64,000 nt of DNA from an uncultured Gemmatimonadota bacterium (GTDB lineage: Bacteria > Gemmatimonadota > Gemmatimonadetes > Gemmatimonadales > Gemmatimonadaceae), in contig CAIRYG010000014.1 in assembly GCA_903882745.1 (NCBI GenBank), forward strand, positions 62,001 to 126,000, written 5' to 3'. The position numbers and the translations under genes are program-made. Position 1 is the stretch's first letter; every line of letters begins with the position of its first letter. Shown piece by piece: positions 25,537 to 33,960 of this stretch. The notes beneath the pieces were generated by a model. That model was not told the DNA's origin, ran no database searches, and saw nothing but the letters and a program-made list of their open reading frames with translations.

Positions 25537-27237
25537 ATGTCCGTCGCTCCCCCTGCGACCACCGCCGAATCCCGCCGTACTGGGGCGGCCGTGGCCCTCT
25601 TCGGCACCATCGCCTCCTATAAGCTCGTCATCATCGGCCTCGGCCATCCGCTTGCGTGGGTGACCGGCTTGAGCATCGATGTGGCCTTCGTGGGGCTGCT
25701 GTGGCTCGGGGCGGTTAGGGCTGGGCGGTCGCGCCTGAGCGGCGCGCGGTGGATGAGCGCGGGGCTGTATTGGCCGCTCCTCCTGCTCTGGTTTGCGAGC
25801 GCCTTTGGCTACACCTATTTCCATGATGCGGCAGCGGGTCGGCATTACTCGCTGCTGAATGTGAGTCTGTACGAGGTCGCGTATTTCTTCCGCGATCTAT
25901 TGCCGCTGACCGGCTGGCTGCAACTCGGAGCGCTGATACTGGTCGGGGTGGTGAGCGCCGTGTGGTGCGCGCGCCGGATCACGGTTGGTCCGTTGGTGGT
26001 GTCGACGCGCGTCACCGCGCTTGTGGTGGGAGCGGCCTGTACGCTGGGGTGGAATGTTCCCGACGTGCCGAGTCCGCTGATGGATATTGCCCGCGATCTT
26101 CACGTGCGACTTTCGGAGCACGCGATTGCTCCGGTGACGTCGAATCGCGCGGTGCCCTCGATCGCCTTGTTCGACAAGAGCGCGACCGATCCAGCGCCCC
26201 TGCGCCCGCAGTTCACGAAGATTGTGGTCATTGTGATGGAGACGATGGCGATTGATACCTATCGCCAAGAGCTCGCCGCACTGCCGCCGGGCAATATGCT
26301 GCGCACGCTGGCCGCGCATGCGCACAGCGTTGAGCAGTACTACACCGCCAATCAGGACAGCCGCACGGCGATGCTCGATATGTTGCTGTCGCGCTTTATT
26401 CCGTATGAGGCGTACGACGACGCGACCTTTCCGTCGTACGAGCACGCCTACAAACTGAGCAATCTGCCGGCCCTGTTGCACGAGCAGGGCTACGCGACGG
26501 CGTACGCGTTGGCACAGGAGGACCGCGAGCAGGTGGTAGCGGAGTTGCCCTGGCAGCAGGTGATAAGCCTGACGCCGCCGCAGATTGCGGCACTCAAGCC
26601 GCACGCCCTCTGTTTCAATCCGTTTGAGTTTGAGAACAGCTGCGAGGACAAAGTCCTGCTGCCGGACGTGGTGCGGTTTTTAGCCGCGCACGATCGGGCG
26701 TTTGTGTATCAGGAAATGATGTGGGGGCACGATCTCGAGTACAACAAGGCCTCGGGGAAGGGGAACGTGCAGTATGTGGGGGAGTACGTGGACTCGCTCT
26801 GGAAGGAGCTTGGACGTCGTGGCCTCGCGGATCGGACGTTGCTCGTGCTCACGGGTGATCACGGCGACAAGGAAGAGGACCGGCTGCGCCAGGCGGTGAA
26901 CTACCAGGTCCCGATGTTCTTTTATGCGTCGCAATTTTCGCCGCGCCATGTGCGTGGGATGTACACCCATCTCGATTTCAAAAATTTATTGTTGCGCGAA
27001 CTCGATCCTCGGCGGGCCATGCCGGCGCCGACCCCCTTTGTACAAGTGGTGGGGCCGACGAACTCGCTGACGCGCGTGGTGGTGGATTCCGCGGGGGGGC
27101 TCGTGCAGTTCAAGGAGCGCAGCGGAAAAACGTTCGTCACGTTTGCGAGTGCGGGACGGCCGCCGGAGGCGAGCGTGCACCTGCGGATGTATGAGGACTA
27201 CCGACGGTGGTGGGAGCAGATGGTGCCGCGGAAGTAG
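25537..27237 (+). CDS. Membrane-anchored sulfatase-fold enzyme (LtaS/EptA-like)
   Basis: The protein has 566 residues from the ATG at 25537; the longer frame adds 23 residues that overlap the tRNA terminator. About five membrane segments fill residues 15-190, followed by a periplasmic alkaline-phosphatase-superfamily domain. KIVVIVMETMAID has the first metal acidic residue, NQDSRTAMLDMLLS contains the likely nucleophilic Thr, and VLTGDHGDKEEDR has the Asp-His pair. This layout is shared by lipoteichoic acid synthases and phosphoethanolamine transferases, which move phospho-groups from lipids onto envelope polymers. The true substrate is unknown; aryl-sulfatase activity is unlikely because the CxPxR motif is absent. 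Confidence 0.85.
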   Translation: MSVAPPATTAESRRTGAAVALFGTIASYKLVIIGLGHPLAWVTGLSIDVAFVGLLWLGAVRAGRSRLSGARWMSAGLYWPLLLLWFASAFGYTYFHDAAAGRHYSLLNVSLYEVAYFFRDLLPLTGWLQLGALILVGVVSAVWCARRITVGPLVVSTRVTALVVGAACTLGWNVPDVPSPLMDIARDLHVRLSEHAIAPVTSNRAVPSIALFDKSATDPAPLRPQFTKIVVIVMETMAIDTYRQELAALPPGNMLRTLAAHAHSVEQYYTANQDSRTAMLDMLLSRFIPYEAYDDATFPSYEHAYKLSNLPALLHEQGYATAYALAQEDREQVVAELPWQQVISLTPPQIAALKPHALCFNPFEFENSCEDKVLLPDVVRFLAAHDRAFVYQEMMWGHDLEYNKASGKGNVQYVGEYVDSLWKELGRRGLADRTLLVLTGDHGDKEEDRLRQAVNYQVPMFFYASQFSPRHVRGMYTHLDFKNLLLRELDPRRAMPAPTPFVQVVGPTNSLTRVVVDSAGGLVQFKERSGKTFVTFASAGRPPEASVHLRMYEDYRRWWEQMVPRK

Positions 27238-27251
27238 TGGGCGAGATGCAG

Positions 27252-27288
27252 AACGGGGGGCGAGGCCAGTGTGGCCTCGCCCCCCGTT
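27252..27288. terminator. Bidirectional terminator between sulfatase and SGDNQ-repeat gene
   Basis: AACGGGGGGCGAGGCCA pairs with TGGCCTCGCCCCCCGTT (17 perfect pairs, 3-base loop) between two convergent genes; A/T ends on both sides serve both directions. Confidence 0.85.
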
Positions 27289-27307
27289 CGTACGTACGGT
27301 CTGTGGC

Positions 27308-30300
27308 TTAGGGTTGCGCGTTCAGATGGAAGGTGGCGACGGTGCCGTTGAATGCAGCGGTGATTTGGCACTGTCCGGCTGCGTAATAGATAAAGGCGGG
27401 GCTCCCGCCCATCTTGTTGAGGGTCGCGCTGCCGCTGGCATCAGTCATTACCGTCGACTGCGATGCTCCGGCGGGCTCGATCTGACAGGCCATTGCTGCA
27501 GGCTTGGTACCGACCGCCCACACAATCGGCGCATTGACGAGCGGATTGCCATTCGCGTCAATCAGCTTGACGACGAGCGGAGAAAACAGCGCGGTGGGAA
27601 TCCCCGAATTCGACCAGGGGGAATCGGTAATCGTCTTTGGCGAGGCCGTTTGATTGTCCCCGCTCACCATCAACATCTTCGGTGGTACGGAGTTGAGATG
27701 GAAGGTGACGCTGGCGGCGCCGGAGGTGGCGATGATTTGGCACTGTCCGTCGGCGTAGTAAATGCGCGCCGAGTAGGAGCCGGTGGTGTTCGACATCTTG
27801 CCAAGGGTCGCCGTGCCGTTGTCGTCGGTGACGATCGTGCTCTGCGCGTCACCACCAGGCTCAAACTGACAGGCCATAGCCCCCGGCTTGGTGCCGAGGC
27901 TGAAGATTACCGGAGTCTTGGCCAGCGGCTTCCCCGTCCAGTCGCGCAGGACAACGGTGAGCGGCGTGTAGAAGGCCTCGCCGCCCTGAATGTTGGTGCC
28001 CATGCGCGAGGCGTTCTGATTGTCACCGCTCACAATCGCGAGGGTGGGTGGGCCTGGCACGGACGACCTGAGGTGGAAGGTCACGGGTGCTGCGGACCCT
28101 GACGTTGCCACGATTTCGCAGTCGCCGTCCGCGTAGTAGATGCGCGCGGAGTTTCCGCTCATTTTGTTCATCGTGGCGATGCCTGAGGCATCGGCGTACG
28201 TGAACCCGGGGTTGATGCCGGAGGGCTCGAACTGGCAGGCCATCGCGGCGGGCTTGTTGCCCAGCTTCCAGGTGATGAGTGCGCCCGGGATCGGCTTACC
28301 AGCCGGATCGTTCGCACGGACCACCAGCGGCGCATAGTACGCCTCGCCGCCCTGAATGTTTGTACCCGAGCGCGTGGAGACTTGATTGTCACCGCTCATG
28401 AGCGACAGCGATGCCGCGGTCTGACCGGTCGGTCCAGAAGCACCCGCGACATTCAAGTGGAACGTGGCGGTCACCGGACCCGCCGAGACAATCACTTGGC
28501 ATTCGCCATCGGCGTAGTACGCGAAGACTGGGGCTGGTGCACCCGTCGGCGCCGTTAGCGTTGCAATACCGTTGGCATCGGCAGTCACGGTCCCGTTCGG
28601 AATGGCCATCTGACAGGCCATGGCATTGGGTTTAGCGCCGATGGAGAAAATCACCACCGCGCCCGGAATCGGCTTGCCATTCGCATCCTTTGCCACGACG
28701 GCGAGCGGAGCGAAAAGCGCTGCCGGAATCCCGGCGCCCGGCAAGAGTTGATTGCGCGCGACCGTTTGGTTGTCGCCGGACACGATGCTCAACGCACTCG
28801 GCGCGGCTGGCGGACCCGCTGTGGTGGCCCCGGCAATCGCGTTGAGGTTGAACGGTGCCGAGCGGTTGTAGGCGGTGGCGGTCGCGATGATCTGGCACTG
28901 GCCTTCGGCGCCCGAGACAATCGCGGATACGTTGCTGCCCTTGCCGAGCTGTGACCGCCCATTCACATCGGTGATGTCTGTGAAATCTGTGCCCATGTTG
29001 GGGCCGAGCACGCACGTCATGTTAGCCGGATGCGCACCGACCTTCCACAAGATTGGCGTACCCGGGATGGGCTTGCTGCTGAAGTCGCGAATTTCGATTT
29101 CCATCGGGGCAAACGTGGCGCTTTGGGCACCGTTGACCATCTGCGACTGCGCGACGGTCTGATTGAACCCCATGTTGAGCAACAGCATGACCGTGGGTGT
29201 GGTGCTCGTAGTGCCACCGGTCGTGGTGCCGCCGGTCGTGGTGCCGCCGGTCGTGGTGCCGCCGGTCGTGGTGCCACCGGTGTTGGTGCCGGTGGTGGTG
29301 GCAGCGGTGGTGGCGTTCAGGCGGAAGGTTACCTGCGGGGCACCGTTCGCCATGGCGAAGATCTGACAGTCCCCGTCCTGTCCGGCGATACCGGCGGACA
29401 TCCCGTTCAGTTTCGCCAGGACGGCACTGCCGGACGCATCGGTCACACCGGAGACGGACCCGCTGTTGCTGGGGTCAATGGTGCATGTCATAGCGGCCGG
29501 ATGCGGTCCGACCGTCCAGGTTACCGGGATGCCACCAAGCGCCTTGCCGTTGGCGTCTTTCGCAAAGACCACGAGTGGCGCAAAGACGGCCACCAACTGG
29601 CCGTTGACGGTCTGGTTACGAGCGGCGCTCTGTCCGTCGCCGCTCACGGGGCTGAGCCCGGCGACGATCGGCGCGTTGCCGGTGGTCGAACCACCGGTCG
29701 TGCCACCGGTCGTGCCACCGGTCGTGCCGCCGGTCGTGCCACCGGTCGTGCTACCCGTCGTGCCGCCGGTCGTGCCGCCGGTCGTGCCGCCGGTCGTGCC
29801 GCCGGTCGTGCCGCCGGTCGTGCCGCCGGTCGTGCCGCCGGTCGTGCCGCCGGTCGTGCCGCTCGCGGCTGTCGCTGCGACCATTGGGGTGGCCGTCAGG
29901 CGGAACGCCGCGGTGGACGAACCATATTTTGCCGTGATCACGCACTGGCCAGCCGCGCCGAAAATCAGCGCCGAGCTTCCGTACACGTTGTTCGCCAGGG
30001 TTGACGCACCGGTGGCGTCCGTGATGACCGAGTAGACCGTTTTGCCTTGCCCGTCGAGAGTGCAGGTCATGCCCTGCGCTTTCGAGGTTACCGACCAAGA
30101 GACCGTCAATCCGCTGCCGAGCGCCTTTCCGTTTCCGTCCTTGAGCTGAACGGAGAGTGGCTTGTAGAGGGCGGTCGGGATGTTATTGCTCTGCTGTAGC
30201 AACGCCGTGGACTGGCCGTCACCACTCAGGATTGACAGCATTCCCGTGGCTGCGCCCGTATTGGCGGCAGCGGTCTGCCCAGCCACCGGGGCTGTGGCGG

Positions 30301-30721
30301 TGAGGTGGAATGTGACGTTGGCGGCGCCCTGCGCTTGAACATTCACCAAGCACAGCCCGTTGTCGCCGAAAATGGCAGCGCCGAGGGTTCCGGGCAGCTT
30401 GACCAGGCTCGCCGTTCCGGTCGCGTCCGTGGTAACTCGGCTATTCGTGACCGTATTCGGGTCAATAATGCAGGTCATCTTCGCCGGGTGCGTTCCCACA
30501 GTAAAGATCACCACCGAGTTCGCGACTGGCTGGCCGGTCGCGTTCTTGACCAGCACCGTGAGCGGCGCGAATGACGCGGTCGGCGTGCCGTTCGCCAGTG
30601 TGAGGCGCGGTTGCGTTTGGTTGTCGCCAGACACAATCGTGATGGTGTTCTGCGCGAGAGCGGTTACGCTCACGCAAAGCGTCGCGGCCAGCGTGACCAG
30701 CACAGCGTGAATTTTCTTCAC
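27308..30721 (-). CDS. Secreted protein with eight SGDNQ Ig-like repeats and Thr/Gly linkers
   Basis: The protein has 1137 residues when started at the GTG at 30721, which opens a signal peptide (KKIHAVLVTLAATLCVSVTALAQ region) with AGGA upstream. A longer frame starts with TTG at 30781 and lacks signal features. The mature protein is eight Ig-like repeats of about 110-125 residues. Each typically begins SGDNQT (SGDGQS in two; diverged to NMGFNQT in one), continues FAPLVVxxKDANGKP, and has a cysteine in AMxCQ and a second in ADGQCQI, with TFHLNA at the end. Two linkers of Thr and Gly separate repeats 2/3 and 3/4 and are encoded by 12-bp and 15-bp tandem arrays. It has no anchor, no enzyme domain and no name. 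Probably extracellular; adhesion or binding is a guess. Confidence 0.85.
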   Translation of the reverse strand: MKKIHAVLVTLAATLCVSVTALAQNTITIVSGDNQTQPRLTLANGTPTASFAPLTVLVKNATGQPVANSVVIFTVGTHPAKMTCIIDPNTVTNSRVTTDATGTASLVKLPGTLGAAIFGDNGLCLVNVQAQGAANVTFHLTATAPVAGQTAAANTGAATGMLSILSGDGQSTALLQQSNNIPTALYKPLSVQLKDGNGKALGSGLTVSWSVTSKAQGMTCTLDGQGKTVYSVITDATGASTLANNVYGSSALIFGAAGQCVITAKYGSSTAAFRLTATPMVAATAASGTTGGTTGGTTGGTTGGTTGGTTGGTTGGTTGGTTGSTTGGTTGGTTGGTTGGTTGGSTTGNAPIVAGLSPVSGDGQSAARNQTVNGQLVAVFAPLVVFAKDANGKALGGIPVTWTVGPHPAAMTCTIDPSNSGSVSGVTDASGSAVLAKLNGMSAGIAGQDGDCQIFAMANGAPQVTFRLNATTAATTTGTNTGGTTTGGTTTGGTTTGGTTTGGTTSTTPTVMLLLNMGFNQTVAQSQMVNGAQSATFAPMEIEIRDFSSKPIPGTPILWKVGAHPANMTCVLGPNMGTDFTDITDVNGRSQLGKGSNVSAIVSGAEGQCQIIATATAYNRSAPFNLNAIAGATTAGPPAAPSALSIVSGDNQTVARNQLLPGAGIPAALFAPLAVVAKDANGKPIPGAVVIFSIGAKPNAMACQMAIPNGTVTADANGIATLTAPTGAPAPVFAYYADGECQVIVSAGPVTATFHLNVAGASGPTGQTAASLSLMSGDNQVSTRSGTNIQGGEAYYAPLVVRANDPAGKPIPGALITWKLGNKPAAMACQFEPSGINPGFTYADASGIATMNKMSGNSARIYYADGDCEIVATSGSAAPVTFHLRSSVPGPPTLAIVSGDNQNASRMGTNIQGGEAFYTPLTVVLRDWTGKPLAKTPVIFSLGTKPGAMACQFEPGGDAQSTIVTDDNGTATLGKMSNTTGSYSARIYYADGQCQIIATSGAASVTFHLNSVPPKMLMVSGDNQTASPKTITDSPWSNSGIPTALFSPLVVKLIDANGNPLVNAPIVWAVGTKPAAMACQIEPAGASQSTVMTDASGSATLNKMGGSPAFIYYAAGQCQITAAFNGTVATFHLNAQP
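29221..29280 (-). repeat. 15-bp tandem repeat, four copies
   Basis: Unit TCGTGGTGCCGCCGG on the plus strand, copies almost exact, with degenerate copies at both edges. It encodes TTTGG-type linker residues between repeats 3 and 4. Changes in copy number stay in frame. Confidence 0.9.
29691..29860 (-). repeat. 12-bp minisatellite, about 14 copies
   Basis: Unit CCGCCGGTCGTG (plus strand), mostly exact with a few CCACCGG variants and one altered copy near 29750. It encodes the TTGG linker between repeats 2 and 3. Copy-number change alters linker length without a frameshift. Confidence 0.92.
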
Positions 30722-30902
30722 GACGTAGTCCTGAAAAGGGTGAAGACCAACGGGACCAATGGAGCGTTGCTGCCACGGCAAACGTAGCGGTGGTGCTTGT
30801 GGAGCATTACCAAGGAACGACTTCGGGCTGTCACAAAACTACTCCAGCTGAACACCAAGCGTATCGGCTGAACGTGCGGTGTTCGAGACGGTTACTCCGG
30901 GC

Positions 30903-31709
30903 CTATTTGGTCGTGGCGTTGAGATGGAACGTGACCGTCGAGGTCCCCAGGGTGGCCAGGATCTGGCACTGGCCGTCGGCGTAGTAGATGCGGGCAGAGT
31001 ACGCGCCGGCGGCGTTGGACATCTTCCGAAGCGTGGCGAGGCCGGCGGCATCAGAGATCGCGGTGCTGGAGGCGTCGCCGCTGGGATCGAACTGGCAGGC
31101 CATGGCCGCCGGCTTGACGCCCTGCGAGAAGACAACAGGCACACCGGCAAGGGGCTTGCCGGCGGCATCCGTTACGAGAACGGAAAGGGGGGCGAAGATC
31201 GCTTCTCCCCCGACGCTGTTCGTGCCCAGGCGCGTGGCGGTTTGATTGTCACCGCTGGCGATGGTTATTGAGGGGGCGGCGGCGTTGAGATGGAAGGTGA
31301 CCGTCGAGGTCCCGAGGGTGGCCACGATCTGGCACTGGCCGTCGGCGTAGTAGATGCGGGCAGAGTACGCGCCGGCGGCGTTGGACATCTTCCGAAGCGT
31401 GGCGAGGCCGGTGGCATCAGAGATCGCGGTGCTGGAGGCGTCGCCGCTCGGATCAAACTGGCAGGCCATGGCCGCCGGCTTGACGCCCTGCGAGAAGACC
31501 ACAGGCACACCGGCAAGGGGCTTGCCGGTGGCATCCTTTACGAGAACGGAAAGGGGGGCGTAGAGCGCTTCACCCCCCTGGCTGTTTGTGCCCACTCGCG
31601 TGGCGGTCTGGTTATCGCCGCTCGCGAGGGATAGGCTACCTTGGGCTCCGGCCGTAGTTGCGAGGACGGCGCAAACACTCCAAACTAATGTAGATTCGAA
31701 GCGGAACAT
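30903..31709 (-). CDS. Secreted protein of two near-identical SGDNQ Ig-like repeats
   Basis: The protein has 268 residues. The signal peptide is residues 1-22 (LVWSVCAVLATTAGAQ). Two repeats of 122 residues follow, differing at only about ten positions, each with SGDNQTATR, APLSVLV, AMACQFDPSGD, IYYADGQCQI and TFHLNA. They belong to the same domain family as the repeats of the 1137-residue protein downstream and most resemble its repeats 6 and 7 (GTNxxGGEA). The gene lies 181 bases upstream of that gene on the same strand; the gap has no gene and only a weak hairpin. The function is unknown; each repeat could hold one disulfide. Confidence 0.85.
   Translation of the reverse strand: MFRFESTLVWSVCAVLATTAGAQGSLSLASGDNQTATRVGTNSQGGEALYAPLSVLVKDATGKPLAGVPVVFSQGVKPAAMACQFDPSGDASSTAISDATGLATLRKMSNAAGAYSARIYYADGQCQIVATLGTSTVTFHLNAAAPSITIASGDNQTATRLGTNSVGGEAIFAPLSVLVTDAAGKPLAGVPVVFSQGVKPAAMACQFDPSGDASSTAISDAAGLATLRKMSNAAGAYSARIYYADGQCQILATLGTSTVTFHLNATTK
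30915..31646 (-). repeat. Direct repeat, two 366-bp copies
   Basis: Copy one begins near 30915 and copy two near 31281. Long stretches are identical at the DNA level, including silent positions, which points to recent duplication or gene conversion. Confidence 0.88.
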
Positions 31710-31928
31710 TCAAAAGCCCAGAAGTAGTGAAGTGGCATTGTCAGAAACCAGAGCCACAACGGGTAACTGTTCTTTTTCGATTCATTTAAAAGTAACTCTG
31801 ACTGTCAATAAACTACATACCCAAGCATCATCAGCAACCCCTCGAGTAGATCGAATGTATTTCATAAGTATCTGATTTGAAGTGATTTACGTCACATTTG
31901 TTGGTCTATCTCTTTGGTGAGGACAGCA
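31710..31928. other. AT-rich divergent intergenic region
   Basis: 219 bases between two divergent exported-protein genes, clearly richer in A/T than the flanks. A minus-strand TTGACA lies at 31803-31808, with only a weak -10 candidate (TAAATG, spacer 14). A GAGG before 31929 is the ribosome site of the plus-strand gene. No ORF is convincing. Confidence 0.4.
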
Positions 31929-33074
31929 ATGAAAGGACTCGCGATGCGTACTTTTAGTGCCTTGTTTCTATTCATTTCCGTGCTGGCCGCCGTTGCTGAG
32001 CCGGTAAGTGCCATGCCCCAAGGTGTACAGGGGGTACAGGGAGTACAGCTTGTACAACAACAGGGGGTCAAGCCCTGCAATGCGGGAGACGGGACCCTGA
32101 GCGCCCCGTTGCCGTCGGCGGCGGTGTATCGCCTCACCCCAGACTGCCTCGCCGAGTTGCGCTCGGCGCTCAATGCCGGATCATTCGGCCGGGCCCTCGA
32201 GATCTATTTTGGCGACTCCTACAACCCGAAGCTCGTGAACTGGGTGGTGTACGTCCGAGCCGATGGATCGGTCAAGCAGGGGGTTATTCAGAACGGGGTG
32301 GTCACCGATCTGTTGCGGGGCCAGAAATACATCTACGCCGCGGCGTTCTTTGAAGCGGTGCCAACGAATCCCGCAGACTCTATCAACCCGTCGCTCGAGT
32401 TGTCGCGCCGCTCGATCAACTTCACCAAGGACCAGTTCACGACGGTCTTGGTGAATGCGTTCGGTGCGGGCAAGATTCCGACGTTTGACGCGGGGGCAAC
32501 GGTTGGTGACCTCGACCGCCAGATGTCGCTGCGCATGGTGTCGGACGATCCCCGGGTCGCCCTCTGGGCGGGGTCAGCGCGTGTTGAGATCGGCGAGAAC
32601 ACCGATGTGCAGCTGTCGCTCGGGGCGAATGGACGGCAGCGGTTGCCTGGGACGCTCTCGCGTCTCTATACGACGGTGAACAACGCGAAGGCCACGCGCT
32701 GGGACCTCGGGCTCGGGATCGCCTCGTCCTTTGGGCCAGGCGCCACGACGTTCGATGGTGTCAGCGAAAAGGTGGGGTCGTCCTTGAAGACCAACATCTA
32801 TCTGACGACCTATCTCAACCTGCTCCCCGCACGGCTACCGCGCTTTCGGCGCTCATGGTCGATCGTTGGAGGAACCAACATCGCGAACGGGTCCTTGCTG
32901 GACGACCTGCTGACCGGCGTCGCGGTCGGTCGTGTTGTTGGCGACGCGGGGCTCATGACGGGGGTCCTCTGGGAAACGCGGAAGCGCGACTCCGTGGATC
33001 CCGTCACGCACGCGAATCGTTCCTCAGAATATCGTCAGCCGCGCTTCTTCATTGGATTTGACCTGCGCGCCTGA
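31929..33074 (+). CDS. Exported protein of unknown function, likely outer-membrane associated
   Basis: The protein has 381 residues from the ATG at 31929 (GAGG six bases upstream); an ATG at 31944 also has an AAAGGA and would still keep the signal peptide. The signal region (RTFSALFLFISVLAAVAEPVSA) is followed by a short VQG-repeat stretch encoded by 9-bp repeats. Residues about 45-160 look like a soluble domain with VYRLTPDCLAELRSAL and VNWVVYVRADGS. Later segments alternate hydrophobic residues (WDLGLGIASSFGPG, SSLKTNIYLTTYLNLL, FFIGFDLRA), suggesting beta-strands. No family is recognised. Confidence 0.7.
   Translation: MKGLAMRTFSALFLFISVLAAVAEPVSAMPQGVQGVQGVQLVQQQGVKPCNAGDGTLSAPLPSAAVYRLTPDCLAELRSALNAGSFGRALEIYFGDSYNPKLVNWVVYVRADGSVKQGVIQNGVVTDLLRGQKYIYAAAFFEAVPTNPADSINPSLELSRRSINFTKDQFTTVLVNAFGAGKIPTFDAGATVGDLDRQMSLRMVSDDPRVALWAGSARVEIGENTDVQLSLGANGRQRLPGTLSRLYTTVNNAKATRWDLGLGIASSFGPGATTFDGVSEKVGSSLKTNIYLTTYLNLLPARLPRFRRSWSIVGGTNIANGSLLDDLLTGVAVGRVVGDAGLMTGVLWETRKRDSVDPVTHANRSSEYRQPRFFIGFDLRA
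32022..32057 (+). repeat. 9-bp tandem repeat after the signal peptide
   Basis: About four copies of a GGNGTACAG-like unit encode GVQGVQGVQLVQ at the start of the mature protein. Confidence 0.75.
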
Positions 33075-33160
33075 TCGGGTGGGGCGGGGGGCGTCGCGTT
33101 TCGCTGTCCACGGCGTGTCGTGGTCGTCGCGGCGCCCTCGCTGATGTCCTACTTCGAGCA

Positions 33161-33904
33161 TCAGCTCCCGGGCTCGTCGGACGCGAAGTAGTCGAGCACC
33201 ATCTGCTTCCCCTGCGCCCGGGTGTACACGTCCCCTGCGCGCGAGTCGATGACTCCGGCAATCACGGCCGCAACCTCATCCACCGTCTGCGAGTTCGGGA
33301 AGGTGCGCGAGTCGGGACCGCCGTGCAGGGCGTTGTTTCCGAAATCGGTCTGCACCACACCGGGCGAGACCAACGAGAACTGGATGCCGGGGTGCGTGGC
33401 GCGCACCTCGGTTCGGAAGTTCGCCGTCAGCGAGTTCACCATGTGCTTCGCCGCGCTGTACGCGGCGCGCATGGGCGCCATGGGCATCCGGCCGAGCATT
33501 GACGAGATGTTGATCACCTGCCCACTCCCACGCTCCTGGAAATGCGGGAGGACTTCCTGCATGCCATACAGGACGCTCTTCACGTTGATGCGGACCATGT
33601 CGTCGATGTCCGCGTCGGTGATAGCCGTGGGCATCCGGGTGATCCCGCGCCCCGCGTTGTTCACCCACACGTCGATGTGGCCAAAGCGCTCGATCGCCGA
33701 GCGCACCACGCGCTGGACGTCGTCACGCACCGTGACATCAGCCACGACTGGCAGCGCGTGCGGGCCGCAGGCGACCGCGACGCGGTGCAACTCCGCTTCG
33801 CGCCGCGCGGCGAGCACCACGGAATCACCCCGCCGTGCGAGGAGCTCGGCGAGTGCTGCACCGATGCCGGAGCTTGCGCCGGTAATAACAATGACTTTGG
33901 ACAT
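33161..33904 (-). CDS. Short-chain dehydrogenase/reductase
   Basis: The protein has 247 residues from the ATG at 33904, which starts the Rossmann strand directly (VIVITGASSGIG, TGxxxGxG). Other classical SDR marks: NNAGRG (about residue 86), a Ser in INISSMLGRMP, and the catalytic YSAAKHMV (YxxxK). The C-terminal ISLVSPGVVQTDF-type stretch is the usual PG motif. The substrate is not predictable. It is on the same strand as the flavin cassette, 56 bases after its last gene, so it may be its last member or a separate unit. Confidence 0.9.
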   Translation of the reverse strand: MSKVIVITGASSGIGAALAELLARRGDSVVLAARREAELHRVAVACGPHALPVVADVTVRDDVQRVVRSAIERFGHIDVWVNNAGRGITRMPTAITDADIDDMVRINVKSVLYGMQEVLPHFQERGSGQVINISSMLGRMPMAPMRAAYSAAKHMVNSLTANFRTEVRATHPGIQFSLVSPGVVQTDFGNNALHGGPDSRTFPNSQTVDEVAAVIAGVIDSRAGDVYTRAQGKQMVLDYFASDEPGS

Positions 33905-33960
33905 AGTTCGAAGAGTGCGAGCGGTGTGAGGTGACTGTATGGAAATGAGCGTGTTGCGCG

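Noticed and set aside
29691-29860. CRISPR-like array
   Set aside because: Units are 12 bp in direct contact without spacers and stay in frame in a coding sequence; no cas genes exist in the window.
29030-30004. 324-residue plus-strand frame with a long Ala-Gly-Arg repeat
   Set aside because: The repeat is only the minisatellite read in reverse; the minus strand holds the exported protein.
33075-33160. Terminator between the exported protein at 31929 and the SDR
   Set aside because: Only an interrupted GGGCG-CGCG stem with a loop of about 27 bases is visible; too weak to list.
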